A stretch of 64,000 bases of DNA from Halodurantibacterium flavum (GTDB taxonomy: Bacteria > Pseudomonadota > Alphaproteobacteria > Rhodobacterales > Rhodobacteraceae). Shown here in pieces: positions 43,520-52,508 of this stretch (position 1 is its first letter; each line of letters begins with the position of its first letter). The notes below the pieces were generated by a model. It searched no databases. It saw only the letters and a program-made list of their open reading frames with translations, and was not told where the DNA came from. The stretch lies in NCBI RefSeq assembly GCF_042681825.1, contig NZ_JBHUGH010000012.1:124001-188000 (forward strand), given 5' to 3'. The position numbers and the translations under genes are program-made.

Positions 43520-44479
43520 ATGACCAGAAAGATATTGCTTGCGAGTGCTGCCGCCTTGGCGCTGGGCTCGGGGGCCGCTATGGCGCAGGACCGGGTGATC
43601 GGCTTTTCGCAGATCGGCTCGGAATCCGGCTGGCGCGCCGCTGAAACCACGCTGACGCGGATGCAGGCCGAAGAGCGTGGCTATGACCTGCGCTTTTCCG
43701 ACGCGCAGCAGCGGCAGGAAAACCAGATCGCGGCGATCCGGTCCTTCGTGGCGCAGGGCGTCGATGCGATCCTGCTGGCGCCGGTCGTGGCCACGGGCTG
43801 GGATTCCGTCCTGCAAGAGGCGCATGAGGCCGAGATCCCCGTCGTCCTGCTGGACCGGATGGTGGACAGCGATCCGTCGCTTTACCTGACGGCTGTCGGT
43901 TCGGACCTGGTGCACGAAGGCGAGGTCGCAGGCCAGTGGCTGGTCGATGAGGTCGCGGGCGAGGAATGCCGCGTGGTCGAACTGCAGGGCACCACCGGGT
44001 CGAGCCCGGCCATTGACCGCAAGACCGGGTTCGAGCAGGCCATCGCCGGCCATGACAACATCCAGATCGTGCGCAGCCAGACCGGCGACTTTACCCGGGC
44101 GCTCGGCAAGGAAGTGATGGAGAGCTTCATCCAGGCGGAAAACGGCGGCCGCGACATCTGCGCCCTCTATGCCCATAACGATGACATGGCGGTCGGCGCG
44201 ATCCAGGCCATCAAGGAGGCCGGGCTGACGCCGGGCGAGGATATCCTGATCGTGTCGATCGACGCGGTGCCGGACATCTTTGCCGCGATGGCCGCCGGTG
44301 AGGCGAACGCGACGGTGGAGCTGACCCCGAACATGGCCGGACCCGCCTTTGACGCGCTGGAGGCCTTCTGGGCCGATGGCACCGAGCCTGAAAAGTTCAT
44401 CCAGACGGAATCGCGGCTTTACACGCAGGCCGACGACCCGGCAGGTGAATATGAAGCCCGCAAGGATCTGGGCTACTGA
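43520..44479 (+). CDS. ytfQ: Sugar ABC transporter substrate-binding protein, YtfQ type
   Basis: A 319-residue periplasmic binding protein with a signal peptide (LALGSGAAMAQ, cut near residue 23). The mature part has VIGFSQIGSESGWRAAETTLTRMQAEERG, FVAQGVDAILLAPVVATGWDSVL and ALYAHNDDMAVGAIQAIKEAGL. This follows E. coli YtfQ, which binds galactofuranose, and arabinofuranose/galactose-binding relatives. In this operon L-arabinose or galactose in furanose form is a sensible ligand. The ATG follows GGGAGGGAACG. A strong hairpin follows. Confidence 0.88.
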   Translation: MTRKILLASAAALALGSGAAMAQDRVIGFSQIGSESGWRAAETTLTRMQAEERGYDLRFSDAQQRQENQIAAIRSFVAQGVDAILLAPVVATGWDSVLQEAHEAEIPVVLLDRMVDSDPSLYLTAVGSDLVHEGEVAGQWLVDEVAGEECRVVELQGTTGSSPAIDRKTGFEQAIAGHDNIQIVRSQTGDFTRALGKEVMESFIQAENGGRDICALYAHNDDMAVGAIQAIKEAGLTPGEDILIVSIDAVPDIFAAMAAGEANATVELTPNMAGPAFDALEAFWADGTEPEKFIQTESRLYTQADDPAGEYEARKDLGY

Positions 44480-44485
44480 CACCGG

Positions 44486-44514
44486 CGCGCGGGGCCGCCC
44501 CATGGCCCCGCGCG
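44486..44514 (+). repeat. GC hairpin between ytfQ and ytfR
   Basis: Perfect 11-base arms (CGCGCGGGGCC and its complement) around a 7-base loop, 6 bases after the ytfQ stop. No T-run. Same position and form as the chvE and smoE hairpins. Confidence 0.8.
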
Positions 44515-44533
44515 ACCTTCCGGAAGGATGACC

Positions 44534-46051
44534 ATGCTTCTTTCGATCACATCGCTTTCCAAATCCTTTCCGGGCACCCGCGCACTGGACGCGGTGAATT
44601 TCGACCTGCGCGCGGGCGAGGTTCACGCCCTTCTGGGCGAGAACGGCGCGGGCAAATCGACGCTGATCAAATGCCTGACCGGCGCCTATCGCCGCGACGC
44701 GGGCGTGATCGCGCTGAACGGCACCCCCATCGACCCGCAATCGACGGTCGAGGCGCAGGATCTCGGCATCGGCACCGTCTACCAGGAGGTGAACCTGCTG
44801 CCGAACCTGACCGTGGCACAGAACCTTCTGTTCGGGCGCGAACCGCGCCGTCTGGGCCTGATCAATACGCGCGCCATGCGGGCCGAGGCGCGCGCGATGC
44901 TGCAGCGCTACGGTCTCGATATCGACGTGGACCGCGATCTGGGCAGCTATTCGGTGGCGATCCAGCAGATCGTGGCCATCGCCCGGGCGGTGGCGCTCTC
45001 GGGCAAGGTTCTGATCCTCGATGAACCGACTGCCAGCCTCGATGCGCGTGAGGTGCAGATGGCGTTCGAGGTGGTCCGTGGCCTGCGGGCACAGGGGCTG
45101 GGGATCGTCTTTGTCTCCCATTTCCTCGACCAGGTTTTCGAACTCAGCGACCGGATCACCGTGCTGCGGAACGGGCGGCACATCGTTACCGCCGACACGG
45201 CCGCGCTGGACCGGGTCCGGCTGATCGAACATATGCTTGGCCGCGCGCTGGAGGATGCGGTGACGGGTCATGGCCCGGGTCATGGTGGGGGCAGCGCCCG
45301 GCCCGGTGAACGTCCCCCGATGCTCAGCTTCAGGGGGATGGGACGGCGCGGGGTGATCGAACCCTTCGACCTCTCGGTCGCGCAGGGCGAGGTCGTGGGG
45401 CTGGCCGGGCTTTTGGGCTCGGGACGGACCGAAACGGCAGAACTGCTGTTCGGCGTGCGCAGCGCCCATGGCGGCACTGCGCAGGACCGGGCGGGGCCGA
45501 TCGACATCTCGAACCCGCGCGCGGCCATCGCGACCGGGTTCGGCTTTGCGCCCGAGGATCGCAAGACCGACGGCATCGTGGCGGATCTTTCCATCCGGGA
45601 AAACATCGTGCTGGGGCTTCAGGCACGGCGCGGCTGGATGCGCCCGATCCCGCGGGGCGAGCAGAACCGGCTGGCGGACGATTATATCAGGCGGCTCGAC
45701 ATCCGCACCTCGGGCCGCGAAAAGCGGATCGGAGAGCTTTCGGGCGGCAACCAGCAAAAGGTCATTCTGGCGCGCTGGCTGGCCATGAACCCGCGCTTTC
45801 TGATCCTTGACGAACCGACGCGCGGCATCGATGTGGGCGCCCATGCCGAGATCCTGCGCCTGATCCGCGAACTGGTCGGCAGCGGCATGTCGCTTTTGGT
45901 GATATCGTCCGAGATCGACGAGCTGATCGCGGTCAGCGACCGGGTGATCGTGCTGCGCGACCGTCAGCATGTGGCCGAACTGGAGGGCGAGCGGATCAGC
46001 GGCGAGACGATCATGCGCGCCATCGCCGACACCACCGAGAGGAGGATCTGA
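44534..46051 (+). CDS. ytfR: Sugar ABC transporter ATPase, YtfR type
   Basis: A two-domain CUT2 ATPase of 505 residues. First domain: LLGENGAGKSTLIKCLTGAY, SVAIQQIVAIARAVALSG, LILDEPTASLD; second domain: GLLGSGRTETAELL, FAPEDRKTDGIVADLSIREN, LSGGNQQKVILARWL, LILDEPTRGIDVGAH. The ribosome site GGAAGG (44522-44527) touches the first ATG at 44528 but is 6 bases from the ATG at 44534, so 44534 is the likelier start. It overlaps ytfT by one base. Confidence 0.92.
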   Translation: MLLSITSLSKSFPGTRALDAVNFDLRAGEVHALLGENGAGKSTLIKCLTGAYRRDAGVIALNGTPIDPQSTVEAQDLGIGTVYQEVNLLPNLTVAQNLLFGREPRRLGLINTRAMRAEARAMLQRYGLDIDVDRDLGSYSVAIQQIVAIARAVALSGKVLILDEPTASLDAREVQMAFEVVRGLRAQGLGIVFVSHFLDQVFELSDRITVLRNGRHIVTADTAALDRVRLIEHMLGRALEDAVTGHGPGHGGGSARPGERPPMLSFRGMGRRGVIEPFDLSVAQGEVVGLAGLLGSGRTETAELLFGVRSAHGGTAQDRAGPIDISNPRAAIATGFGFAPEDRKTDGIVADLSIRENIVLGLQARRGWMRPIPRGEQNRLADDYIRRLDIRTSGREKRIGELSGGNQQKVILARWLAMNPRFLILDEPTRGIDVGAHAEILRLIRELVGSGMSLLVISSEIDELIAVSDRVIVLRDRQHVAELEGERISGETIMRAIADTTERRI

Positions 46052-47052
46052 TGCAGGCGACCCTATTGCGCATAGCACCGCAACTGATCGCGCTTGCCGC
46101 GCTGATCGCGTTGATAAGCCTGTTCTACCCGGCCTTTCTGAACGTGAACTATCAGGGCGGACGGCTGATCGGCGCGCCGATCGACGTGCTCAAGCGCGGG
46201 GCGCCGGTCGCGCTTCTGGCGGTGGGCATGACGCTGGTAATCGCGACGCGGGGCATCGACCTGTCGGTCGGCACGATCATGGCGATCAGCGGGGCGGTCG
46301 CCGCCTCGGCGCTGACCGGCGGGTCGGGGATGTGGGCGGCGCTGGCGCTCGGCCTCGGGGCCGGGGCGCTGGCGGGGCTCTGGAACGGGACGCTCGTCGC
46401 GGTCGTGGGCATCCAGCCCTTTGTGGCGACGCTGATCCTGATGACGATGGGGCGGGGCGTCGCGCAGCTGATCACCGACGGGCGCATCCTGACCTTCAAC
46501 GATCCGGGCTTTTCCTGGATCGGGTCGGGCGTCTTGCTGGGGCTGCCCGTCCCGGTCTGGATCTGGGTGGCGACGGCGCTGGCGGTCACGATCCTGATGC
46601 GGCGCACGGCGCTGGGGCTTCTGGTCGAATCCATCGGGATCAACCGCCGGGCGTCTGCCCTTGCCGGGGTGAATGCAAAGGTGCTGCTGATCGCGGTCTA
46701 CATGGCGTCGGGCCTTTGCGCGGCGCTGGCGGGGATGATCGTCGCGGCCGACATCCGCGGGGCGGATGCGAACAACGCGGGCCTGTGGCTGGAGCTTGAC
46801 GCGATCCTCGCGGTGGTGATCGGCGGCAATTCGTTGCTGGGGGGCCGGTTTTCCATCGCGGCTTCGGTGATCGGGGCGCTGATCATCGCGACGATCACCA
46901 TCGGTATCCGGCTGATCGGCTTCCCCTCGGAATACAACCTCATCATCAAGGCGGTTCTGGTGCTTGTGATCCTTGTCCTTCAATCCCCCCGGATCGCGGC
47001 CGAATGGCATTTCTGGCGGGCCGAGATCGCCCGGCGGAGGGCAGAGGCATGA
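46051..47052 (+). CDS. ytfT: Sugar ABC transporter permease, YtfT type
   Basis: A 333-residue CUT2 permease with many membrane segments: APVALLAVGMTLVIATRGIDLSVGTIMA, IQPFVATLILMTMGRGVAQLI, INRRASALAGVNAKVLLIAVYMASGLCAALAGMI and the terminal NLIIKAVLVLVILVLQSP. It pairs with YjfF as the two halves of the channel. Overlaps ytfR by one base and yjfF by 4 bases. Confidence 0.92.
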   Translation: MQATLLRIAPQLIALAALIALISLFYPAFLNVNYQGGRLIGAPIDVLKRGAPVALLAVGMTLVIATRGIDLSVGTIMAISGAVAASALTGGSGMWAALALGLGAGALAGLWNGTLVAVVGIQPFVATLILMTMGRGVAQLITDGRILTFNDPGFSWIGSGVLLGLPVPVWIWVATALAVTILMRRTALGLLVESIGINRRASALAGVNAKVLLIAVYMASGLCAALAGMIVAADIRGADANNAGLWLELDAILAVVIGGNSLLGGRFSIAASVIGALIIATITIGIRLIGFPSEYNLIIKAVLVLVILVLQSPRIAAEWHFWRAEIARRRAEA

Positions 47053-48020
47053 ATACCCGCGCGCTGCCGCTTTATGTCACCATCGCGATCTTCCTGCTGG
47101 CCTGGGTGATCTGCTGGATGCAGTTCCCGGCGATGCTGTCGACCCGCGTGATCGGAAACCTGCTGACCGACAACGCCTATCTGGGGATCGTCGCGGTCGG
47201 CATGACGCTGGTGATCCTCTCGGGGGGTATCGACCTCTCGGTCGGCTCGGTCATCGCCTTTTCGGGGGTTTTCATCGCGGTGATGCTGCGCGACACGGGG
47301 CTGCACCCGCTGGTCGTCTTTGCCATGCTGCTGGTCATATCGACCACCTTCGGCGGCGCGATGGGTTTCCTGATCGACCGGCTGGCGATGCCCGCCTTCA
47401 TCGTGACCTTGGCGGGGATGTTTCTGGCGCGGGGTGCGGCCTATCTCCTGTCGATCGATTCCATCCCGATCCAGCATCCGTTCTTCCAGTCGTTGCAAAG
47501 CACCTACTGGCTGCTTCCGGGGCGCGGGCGGCTGACGCTGATCGGGATCGTGATGCTGGCGGTCTTTGCCCTGGGCATGATCATCGCGCACAAGACCCGG
47601 TTCGGCACCAGCGTCTACGCCCTTGGCGGGGGTGAGGCGACGGCGCGGCTGATGGGGGTGCGGCAGGGCCGGACGACGGTGCTTGTCTATGCGTTCTCGG
47701 GTGCGATGGCGGGGCTGTCGGGGATCGTCTTTGCGGTCTACACAGGCTCGGGCTATTCGCTGGCGACGGTGGGCACGGAACTGACCGCCATCGCGGCGGT
47801 GGTGATCGGGGGCACGCTGTTGACCGGGGGCGCGGGCTACATGTTCGGCACGCTGGTCGGCGTGTTGACCATGGGCCTGATCCAGACCTACATCGTCTTT
47901 GACGGAACCCTTTCAAGCTGGTGGACAAGGATCGTGATCGGCATTCTGCTGCTCTCCTTCATTCTGCTTCAGAAACTGCTTCTGAAACTGTCGCAGGCGC
48001 GGCTTGGGGCGGCTGGATGA
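47049..48020 (+). CDS. yjfF: Sugar ABC transporter permease, YjfF type
   Basis: A 323-residue CUT2 permease: AYLGIVAVGMTLVILSGGIDLSVGSVIAFSG, FIVTLAGMFLARGAAYLLS, YALGGGEATARLMGVRQGRTTVLVYAFSG, and VIGGTLLTGGAGYMFGTLVG. It is the second permease of the YtfQRT-YjfF importer. The ATG at 47049 overlaps the ytfT stop (ATGA). The end overlaps the lactonase gene by 4 bases. Confidence 0.92.
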   Translation: MNTRALPLYVTIAIFLLAWVICWMQFPAMLSTRVIGNLLTDNAYLGIVAVGMTLVILSGGIDLSVGSVIAFSGVFIAVMLRDTGLHPLVVFAMLLVISTTFGGAMGFLIDRLAMPAFIVTLAGMFLARGAAYLLSIDSIPIQHPFFQSLQSTYWLLPGRGRLTLIGIVMLAVFALGMIIAHKTRFGTSVYALGGGEATARLMGVRQGRTTVLVYAFSGAMAGLSGIVFAVYTGSGYSLATVGTELTAIAAVVIGGTLLTGGAGYMFGTLVGVLTMGLIQTYIVFDGTLSSWWTRIVIGILLLSFILLQKLLLKLSQARLGAAG

Positions 48021-48856
48021 CTGCGTTCGATCCCCGCCCCTGCGCCCTGGGCGAAGGCGCGTTCTGGCACCCGGCGCGGCAGCAGTTCTTCTGGTTCGAC
48101 ATCCTCGGGCGGCGCCTTTTGTCGCGTCGCGGGGAGGAGGCGCTGGAATGGCGGTTCAACCGCATGGCCTCGGCCGCGGGCTGGATCGACGCGGACCGGC
48201 TGTTGATCGCGACGGAAACGGGTCTCGCCATCCTCGATCTGGAGGGGGGCGGGTTGTCCGACCATGTCGCGGTCGAGGAGGACCAGCCCGAAACCCGGTC
48301 GAACGATGGCCGGGCCGACCGGCTGGGCGGCTTCTGGTTCGGCACGATGGGCAAGGGGGCCGAGGACGGGGCCGGCGCGATCTATCGCTATTGGCGGGGT
48401 ACGGTCCATTGCCTCTTTTCCGCCGTCTCCATTCCAAACGCGATCACCTTCAGCCCGGACGGGCGGATCGCGCATTTCGCCGATACGGCCGAAGGGCTGG
48501 TCTGGACGCAAGCACTGGATGCCGAAGGCTGGCCCGAGGGGCCGCGGCAGGTCTTTCTCGATCTCCGTGCCGAGGGGCTGAACCCCGACGGTGCCGTCAT
48601 CGACGCCGAAGGCGGGTTCTGGTGCGCCAAGTACGGCGCGGGGGCGGTGATGCGTTACGACACGGCGGGGCGATGCACCCACCGTCTGCCGGTGCCGGGG
48701 CTGCAATCGACCTGCCCGGCCTTTGGCGGTGCGGATCTGGCCGAGATGATCGTGACGACTGCTTATCACGGCGGGCCCGACGATGCGGCGCAGGGTCGTA
48801 CCTATCACTTGCGGCCCGGGATGCGCGGGCTGCCCGAGCCAAGGGTGATCCTGTGA
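48017..48856 (+). CDS. SMP-30/gluconolactonase family lactonase (L-arabinonolactonase)
   Basis: A 279-residue beta-propeller lactonase that would open L-arabino-gamma-lactone to L-arabonate. It has CALGEGAFWHPARQQFFWFDILGRRL with the metal-ligand Glu, SNDGRADRLGGFWFGTMGKGAEDGAGAIYRY (Asn/Asp site), SIPNAITFSPDGRIAHFADTAEG, and LNPDGAVIDAEGGFWCAKYGAG. The metal-site pattern fits the family. Context picks arabinonolactone among possible aldonolactones. ATGA coupling to yjfF; GTGA coupling to galM. Confidence 0.85.
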   Translation: MTAFDPRPCALGEGAFWHPARQQFFWFDILGRRLLSRRGEEALEWRFNRMASAAGWIDADRLLIATETGLAILDLEGGGLSDHVAVEEDQPETRSNDGRADRLGGFWFGTMGKGAEDGAGAIYRYWRGTVHCLFSAVSIPNAITFSPDGRIAHFADTAEGLVWTQALDAEGWPEGPRQVFLDLRAEGLNPDGAVIDAEGGFWCAKYGAGAVMRYDTAGRCTHRLPVPGLQSTCPAFGGADLAEMIVTTAYHGGPDDAAQGRTYHLRPGMRGLPEPRVIL

Positions 48857-49833
48857 TCCGCCATTTCGACACATTGCCCGACGGGCGCGAGGTTCTGGCC
48901 GTGGATCTGGCCGGGCCGCAACTGCGGGCCACCGTGCTGACGCTGGGCGCGACGGTGCAGGACCTGCGTCTGGACGGTGTGGACCATCCGCTGGTCCTGC
49001 GCCTGCCGACATCCCGCGCCTATCTGGAGGAAGGGCTCTATGTCGGCGCCATCGTGGGCCGTTTCGCCAACCGGATCGGCAACGCCCGGTTCGAACTTGA
49101 CGGCCGCACCCATGAGGTCGATCCGAATTTCCTGGGCCGGCATCTCTTGCATGGCGGCAGCGATGGCATCCATGCCCATCTGTGGCAGATCGCCGACGTC
49201 CAGCCGGCGCAGGTCACGATGACGCTCGACCTCGGGGACGGGCATATGGGCTTTCCGGGGGCGCTGCGGATCACCGCCACGCTGGGCGTTTCGGGCGATG
49301 CGCTGGATGTGGACCTGCGCGCGGTGGCCGAGGCGGCAACGCCCTGCAACCTGGCCCATCACGGCTATTTCGACCTGGATGGCGCAGGCGATATCCGCGG
49401 GCATGAACTGTGGATCGCGGCGGATCACTACGTCCCCGTCGACGCGGACCTGATCCCGACCGGAGAGATCGCGCCGGTCGAGGGGACACCCTTCGATTTC
49501 CGGACCATGCGGCCGATCGGGGATGCGGGCTATGACCACAACCTCTGCCTGTCGCCCACCCGACAAGAGATGCGGCATGTCGCGACGCTGAAGGGTCGCA
49601 ACGGTCTGCGGATGGAGATCGAGACGACCGAGCCCGGCCTTCAGGTCTATGACGGGGCGATGTTCGGCAGGCTCGTCGTCGCTGACGGTCAGGTGCGCGG
49701 TCCCTATGCCGGGGTGGCGCTGGAAACGCAGGGCTGGCCGGACGCGCCGAACCAGCCCGGCTTTCCCGATGCGATCCTGCGGCCGGGGCAGGAATACCGC
49801 GCCCTGACCGCCTATCGCCTCGTCCGGCCGTGA
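48853..49833 (+). CDS. galM: Aldose 1-epimerase (mutarotase)
   Basis: A 326-residue mutarotase that interconverts sugar anomers so that the 1-dehydrogenase sees the right one. It shows TLGATVQDLRLDGVDHPLVL, VGAIVGRFANRIGNARFELDG, HLLHGGSDGIHAHLW (catalytic His), CNLAHHGYFDLDGAGDI (second His), GYDHNLCL and VYDGAMF, and GVALETQGWPDAPNQPGFPDAILRPGQEY with the catalytic Glu. The GTG start overlaps the lactonase stop. It is the last gene of the sugar operon. Confidence 0.9.
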   Translation: MIRHFDTLPDGREVLAVDLAGPQLRATVLTLGATVQDLRLDGVDHPLVLRLPTSRAYLEEGLYVGAIVGRFANRIGNARFELDGRTHEVDPNFLGRHLLHGGSDGIHAHLWQIADVQPAQVTMTLDLGDGHMGFPGALRITATLGVSGDALDVDLRAVAEAATPCNLAHHGYFDLDGAGDIRGHELWIAADHYVPVDADLIPTGEIAPVEGTPFDFRTMRPIGDAGYDHNLCLSPTRQEMRHVATLKGRNGLRMEIETTEPGLQVYDGAMFGRLVVADGQVRGPYAGVALETQGWPDAPNQPGFPDAILRPGQEYRALTAYRLVRP

Positions 49834-49864
49834 GCTCGACGGAAATTTCGCCCAGCCCCCAGGA

Positions 49865-50287
49865 TCAAAGCGTCGCGAGAAACGCGTCGATCCCCGCCTG
49901 CGCCACGTCGCGATCCTGCGCGGGCGTGCCAGAGCTTACGCCGATGCCGCCCACGACCTCAGCCGCCACGATGACCGGCAGGCCACCGCCCACCACCATC
50001 AGCCGGCCCTGGATCGCCGAGGCGATGCCATAGGCGGGCGCGCCGGGCTGGCTCGATTCCCCGTATTCATGGGTCGCCTTCTTTGCGGCGGCGGCGGTAA
50101 AGGCCTTGTCGATCGCGATGGTCGCGGATGTGACCTTGCCGCCGTCCATCCGCTCGAAGGCGATCAACTGGCCGCTCTCGTCGGTGATGGCGATGCACAT
50201 GGGAACGCCGATCTCTGCGGCCCGGGCGCGGGCGCCCTGCAGCAGGATACGGGCGTCGTTCAGGTCCAGCCTGCGAATGGTCAGCAT
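49865..50287 (-). CDS. glcG: GlcG/HbpS-like (DUF336) protein
   Basis: A 140-residue protein: LDLNDARILLQGARARAAEIGVPMCIAITDESGQLIAFERMDGG and GGLPVIVAAEVVGGIGVSSGTPAQDRDVAQAGIDAF are the DUF336 signature. Relatives bind heme or corrinoids, or lie in glycolate (glc) operons with unclear roles. Its start lies inside the last codons of glcB (7-base overlap), so it is translationally coupled to malate synthase G. The function is not established. Confidence 0.82.
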   Translation of the reverse strand: MLTIRRLDLNDARILLQGARARAAEIGVPMCIAITDESGQLIAFERMDGGKVTSATIAIDKAFTAAAAKKATHEYGESSQPGAPAYGIASAIQGRLMVVGGGLPVIVAAEVVGGIGVSSGTPAQDRDVAQAGIDAFLATL

Positions 50288-52413
50288 GATTTCAACTCCC
50301 GGCGGCGGCGATGCAGGATCGGTTCGGTATAGCCCGAGGGCTGGTTGATCCCCTCGAAGATCAGGTCGCGCGCCGCCTGAAAGGCGACCGAGCGGTCGTA
50401 ATCGGCGGCCATGGCCCGATAGGCCGGGTCGCCCGCATTCTGCCGGTCCACCGCGACCGCCATCCGGCGGAGCGAGGCCTCGACCTCTTCGCGTGTCGTG
50501 ATCCCGTGCAGCAGCCAGTTCGCGAGATACTGGGACGAAATCCGCAGGGTCGCGCGATCTTCCATCAGGGCCACGTCGTTGATGTCGGGGACCTTGGAAC
50601 AGCCGACGCCCTGATCGACCCAGCGCACCACATAGCCAAGGATCGACTGGCAGCTGTTGTCGATTTCGCGGCGCACCTCTTCGTCGGACAGGTTCCGCCC
50701 GCGCAGGATCGGCGGCGACAGAAGATCGTCGAGCCCCGCCCGTTCGCGCGTCGCAAGTTCCGCCTGACGGGCGGCCACATCGACTTCATGATAATGGGTC
50801 GCGTGCAGCGTCGCCGCGGTGGGCGAGGGCACCCAGGCGGTGTTCGCGCCCGCAAGCGGATGGTTCTGCTTGGTGGCCAGCATCTCGGCCATGGCGTCCG
50901 GTTTCGCCCACATGCCCTTGCCGATCTGTCCGTGGCCGCGCAGCCCGGTTGCCAGACCCGCATCCACGTTTCCGTTTTCATAGGCGGCCAGCCACAGGGC
51001 GTCCTTCATCTCGCCCTTCGGGATGACCGGGCCGGCCTGCATCGAGGTATGGATCTCATCCCCCGTGCGGTCGAGGAAGCCGGTATTGATGAAGACGAGC
51101 CGGTCCTTCACCGCGCGGATACATTCGCGCAGATTGGCCGAGGTGCGCCGTTCCTCATCCATCACGCCGATCTTGAGCGTGTGGCGCGGCAGGCCGAGGA
51201 TATCCTCGACCCGGTCAAAGAGCGTATTGGCAAAGGCGACCTCTTCCGGCCCGTGCATCTTGGGCTTGACGATATAGACCGAGCCCGCGCGCGAATTGCG
51301 CAACCCGTCCGTTTTCGCGAGATCATGCATCGCCGCGGCCGAGGTCACGAGCGCGTCGAGGAACCCTTCGGGCGTTTCCTCTCCGTCCAGCAGCACGGCG
51401 TCGGTGGTCATCAGATGGCCGACATTGCGCACCAGCAACAGCGCGCGGCCCGGCAGGGTCAGCGTGCCGTCGCGGGTCCGACAGGTGCGATCGGGGTTCA
51501 GGCGGCGGGTCATCACCTGTCCGCCCTTTTCAAAGCTCTCTTCCAGATCGCCCTTCATCAGGCCAAGCCAGTTCGCGTAGACCGCCACCTTGTCCTCGGC
51601 ATCGACCGCGGCGACGCTGTCCTCGCAATCCTGGATGGCGGTCAGCGCGCTTTCAAGCACGACATCCCGCAGGCCAGCCGGATGGGCGCGGCCCACCGGG
51701 TGCTGCGGGTCGATCACCAGTTCGACATGCAGCCCGTTATGGCGCAAAAGGAAGCTGTTGTCGGTCCAGCCGACAAAGGCCGCCGGGTCCTTCAGCCCGG
51801 TGGACTGTCCCCCCACCTCGGCGTGAAAGACGCCATCTTCCTGCCAGTAGCGCGTCACATCCTGGTGGCTGCCCGAGGCAAGCGGAAGGGCGCGGTCAAG
51901 GAAATCCGCGGCCCATGCGACGGCCTGCGCCCCCCGTGCCGCGTCATAGCCTGCGCCCGAAGGCTTGCCCGGCAGCGCGTCGGTTCCGTAAAGCGCATCG
52001 TAAAGCGAGCCCCAGCGCGCATTCGCGGCATTGAGCGCAAAGCGCGCGTTCATCACCGGAACGACCAGCTGCGGCCCGGCGATCTGCGCGATTTCGGGAT
52101 CGACATTCGCTGTCGTGACCTCGAAATCCGGGCCTTCGGGCTGAAGATAGCCGATCTCGGTCAGAAAGGCGCGGTAGGCTTCGGGGTCGTGATCCTGCCC
52201 GCGCCGCGCCTGCCACCAGCCGTCGATCTGGCGCTGCAGGTCCGCCCGTTTCTGCAACAGGGCGCGGTTCTGGGGCCAGAGATCCCGCAAAAGCGCCGCA
52301 TAGCCCGCCCAGAAGGCCTCGGCCGCGACCGGAAGGCCCGGCAGCACCCGGTCCTCGATCAGCCGGGCAAGGGGGGCTGCGACCTGCAACCCGGAACGAT
52401 CCACATAGGTCAT
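50281..52413 (-). CDS. glcB: Malate synthase G
   Basis: Condenses glyoxylate with acetyl-CoA to malate. The 710-residue protein has the long single-chain G-type layout: AAEAFWAGYAALLRDLWPQNRALLQKR near the N-terminus, QDCEDSVAAVDAEDKV, RNVGHLMTTDAVLLDG, VKPKMHGPEEVAFANTLFDRVEDILGL, KIGVMDEERRTSANLREC, FINTGFLDRTGDEIHTSMQAGP and the catalytic-lid region. The ATG at 52413 has GGAGG 6 bases upstream; the upstream ATGs overlap that site. It faces an IclR gene. Confidence 0.95.
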   Translation of the reverse strand: MTYVDRSGLQVAAPLARLIEDRVLPGLPVAAEAFWAGYAALLRDLWPQNRALLQKRADLQRQIDGWWQARRGQDHDPEAYRAFLTEIGYLQPEGPDFEVTTANVDPEIAQIAGPQLVVPVMNARFALNAANARWGSLYDALYGTDALPGKPSGAGYDAARGAQAVAWAADFLDRALPLASGSHQDVTRYWQEDGVFHAEVGGQSTGLKDPAAFVGWTDNSFLLRHNGLHVELVIDPQHPVGRAHPAGLRDVVLESALTAIQDCEDSVAAVDAEDKVAVYANWLGLMKGDLEESFEKGGQVMTRRLNPDRTCRTRDGTLTLPGRALLLVRNVGHLMTTDAVLLDGEETPEGFLDALVTSAAAMHDLAKTDGLRNSRAGSVYIVKPKMHGPEEVAFANTLFDRVEDILGLPRHTLKIGVMDEERRTSANLRECIRAVKDRLVFINTGFLDRTGDEIHTSMQAGPVIPKGEMKDALWLAAYENGNVDAGLATGLRGHGQIGKGMWAKPDAMAEMLATKQNHPLAGANTAWVPSPTAATLHATHYHEVDVAARQAELATRERAGLDDLLSPPILRGRNLSDEEVRREIDNSCQSILGYVVRWVDQGVGCSKVPDINDVALMEDRATLRISSQYLANWLLHGITTREEVEASLRRMAVAVDRQNAGDPAYRAMAADYDRSVAFQAARDLIFEGINQPSGYTEPILHRRRRELKSC

Positions 52414-52485
52414 TGCCATCCTCCGCATGTCATTCCTGTTCCATCTAGCGCATCGGCGGCGAAAGTGGCACGGATGGCTGCATGG

Positions 52486-52504
52486 TTTTCCACGATGCGG
52501 AAAA
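52486..52504. promoter_or_regulatory. Palindrome before the IclR gene, candidate operator
   Basis: TTTTCC (52486-52491) and GGAAAA (52499-52504) form an inverted repeat with a 7-base centre in the 95-base glcB-iclR gap. Spacing and form resemble IclR-family sites. The right arm is also part of the ribosome site of the IclR gene. Confidence 0.45.
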
Positions 52505-52508
52505 GGTC

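Noticed and set aside
43202..46078. Very long minus-strand open frame (about 958 codons) opposite the aldehyde dehydrogenase, ytfQ and ytfR genes.
   Set aside because: It spans several clear plus-strand genes and intergenic hairpins and has no recognisable domains; it is an antisense shadow of GC-rich coding DNA. Similar long frames at 14623-16227, 30711-32666 and 50311-52554 are rejected for the same reason.
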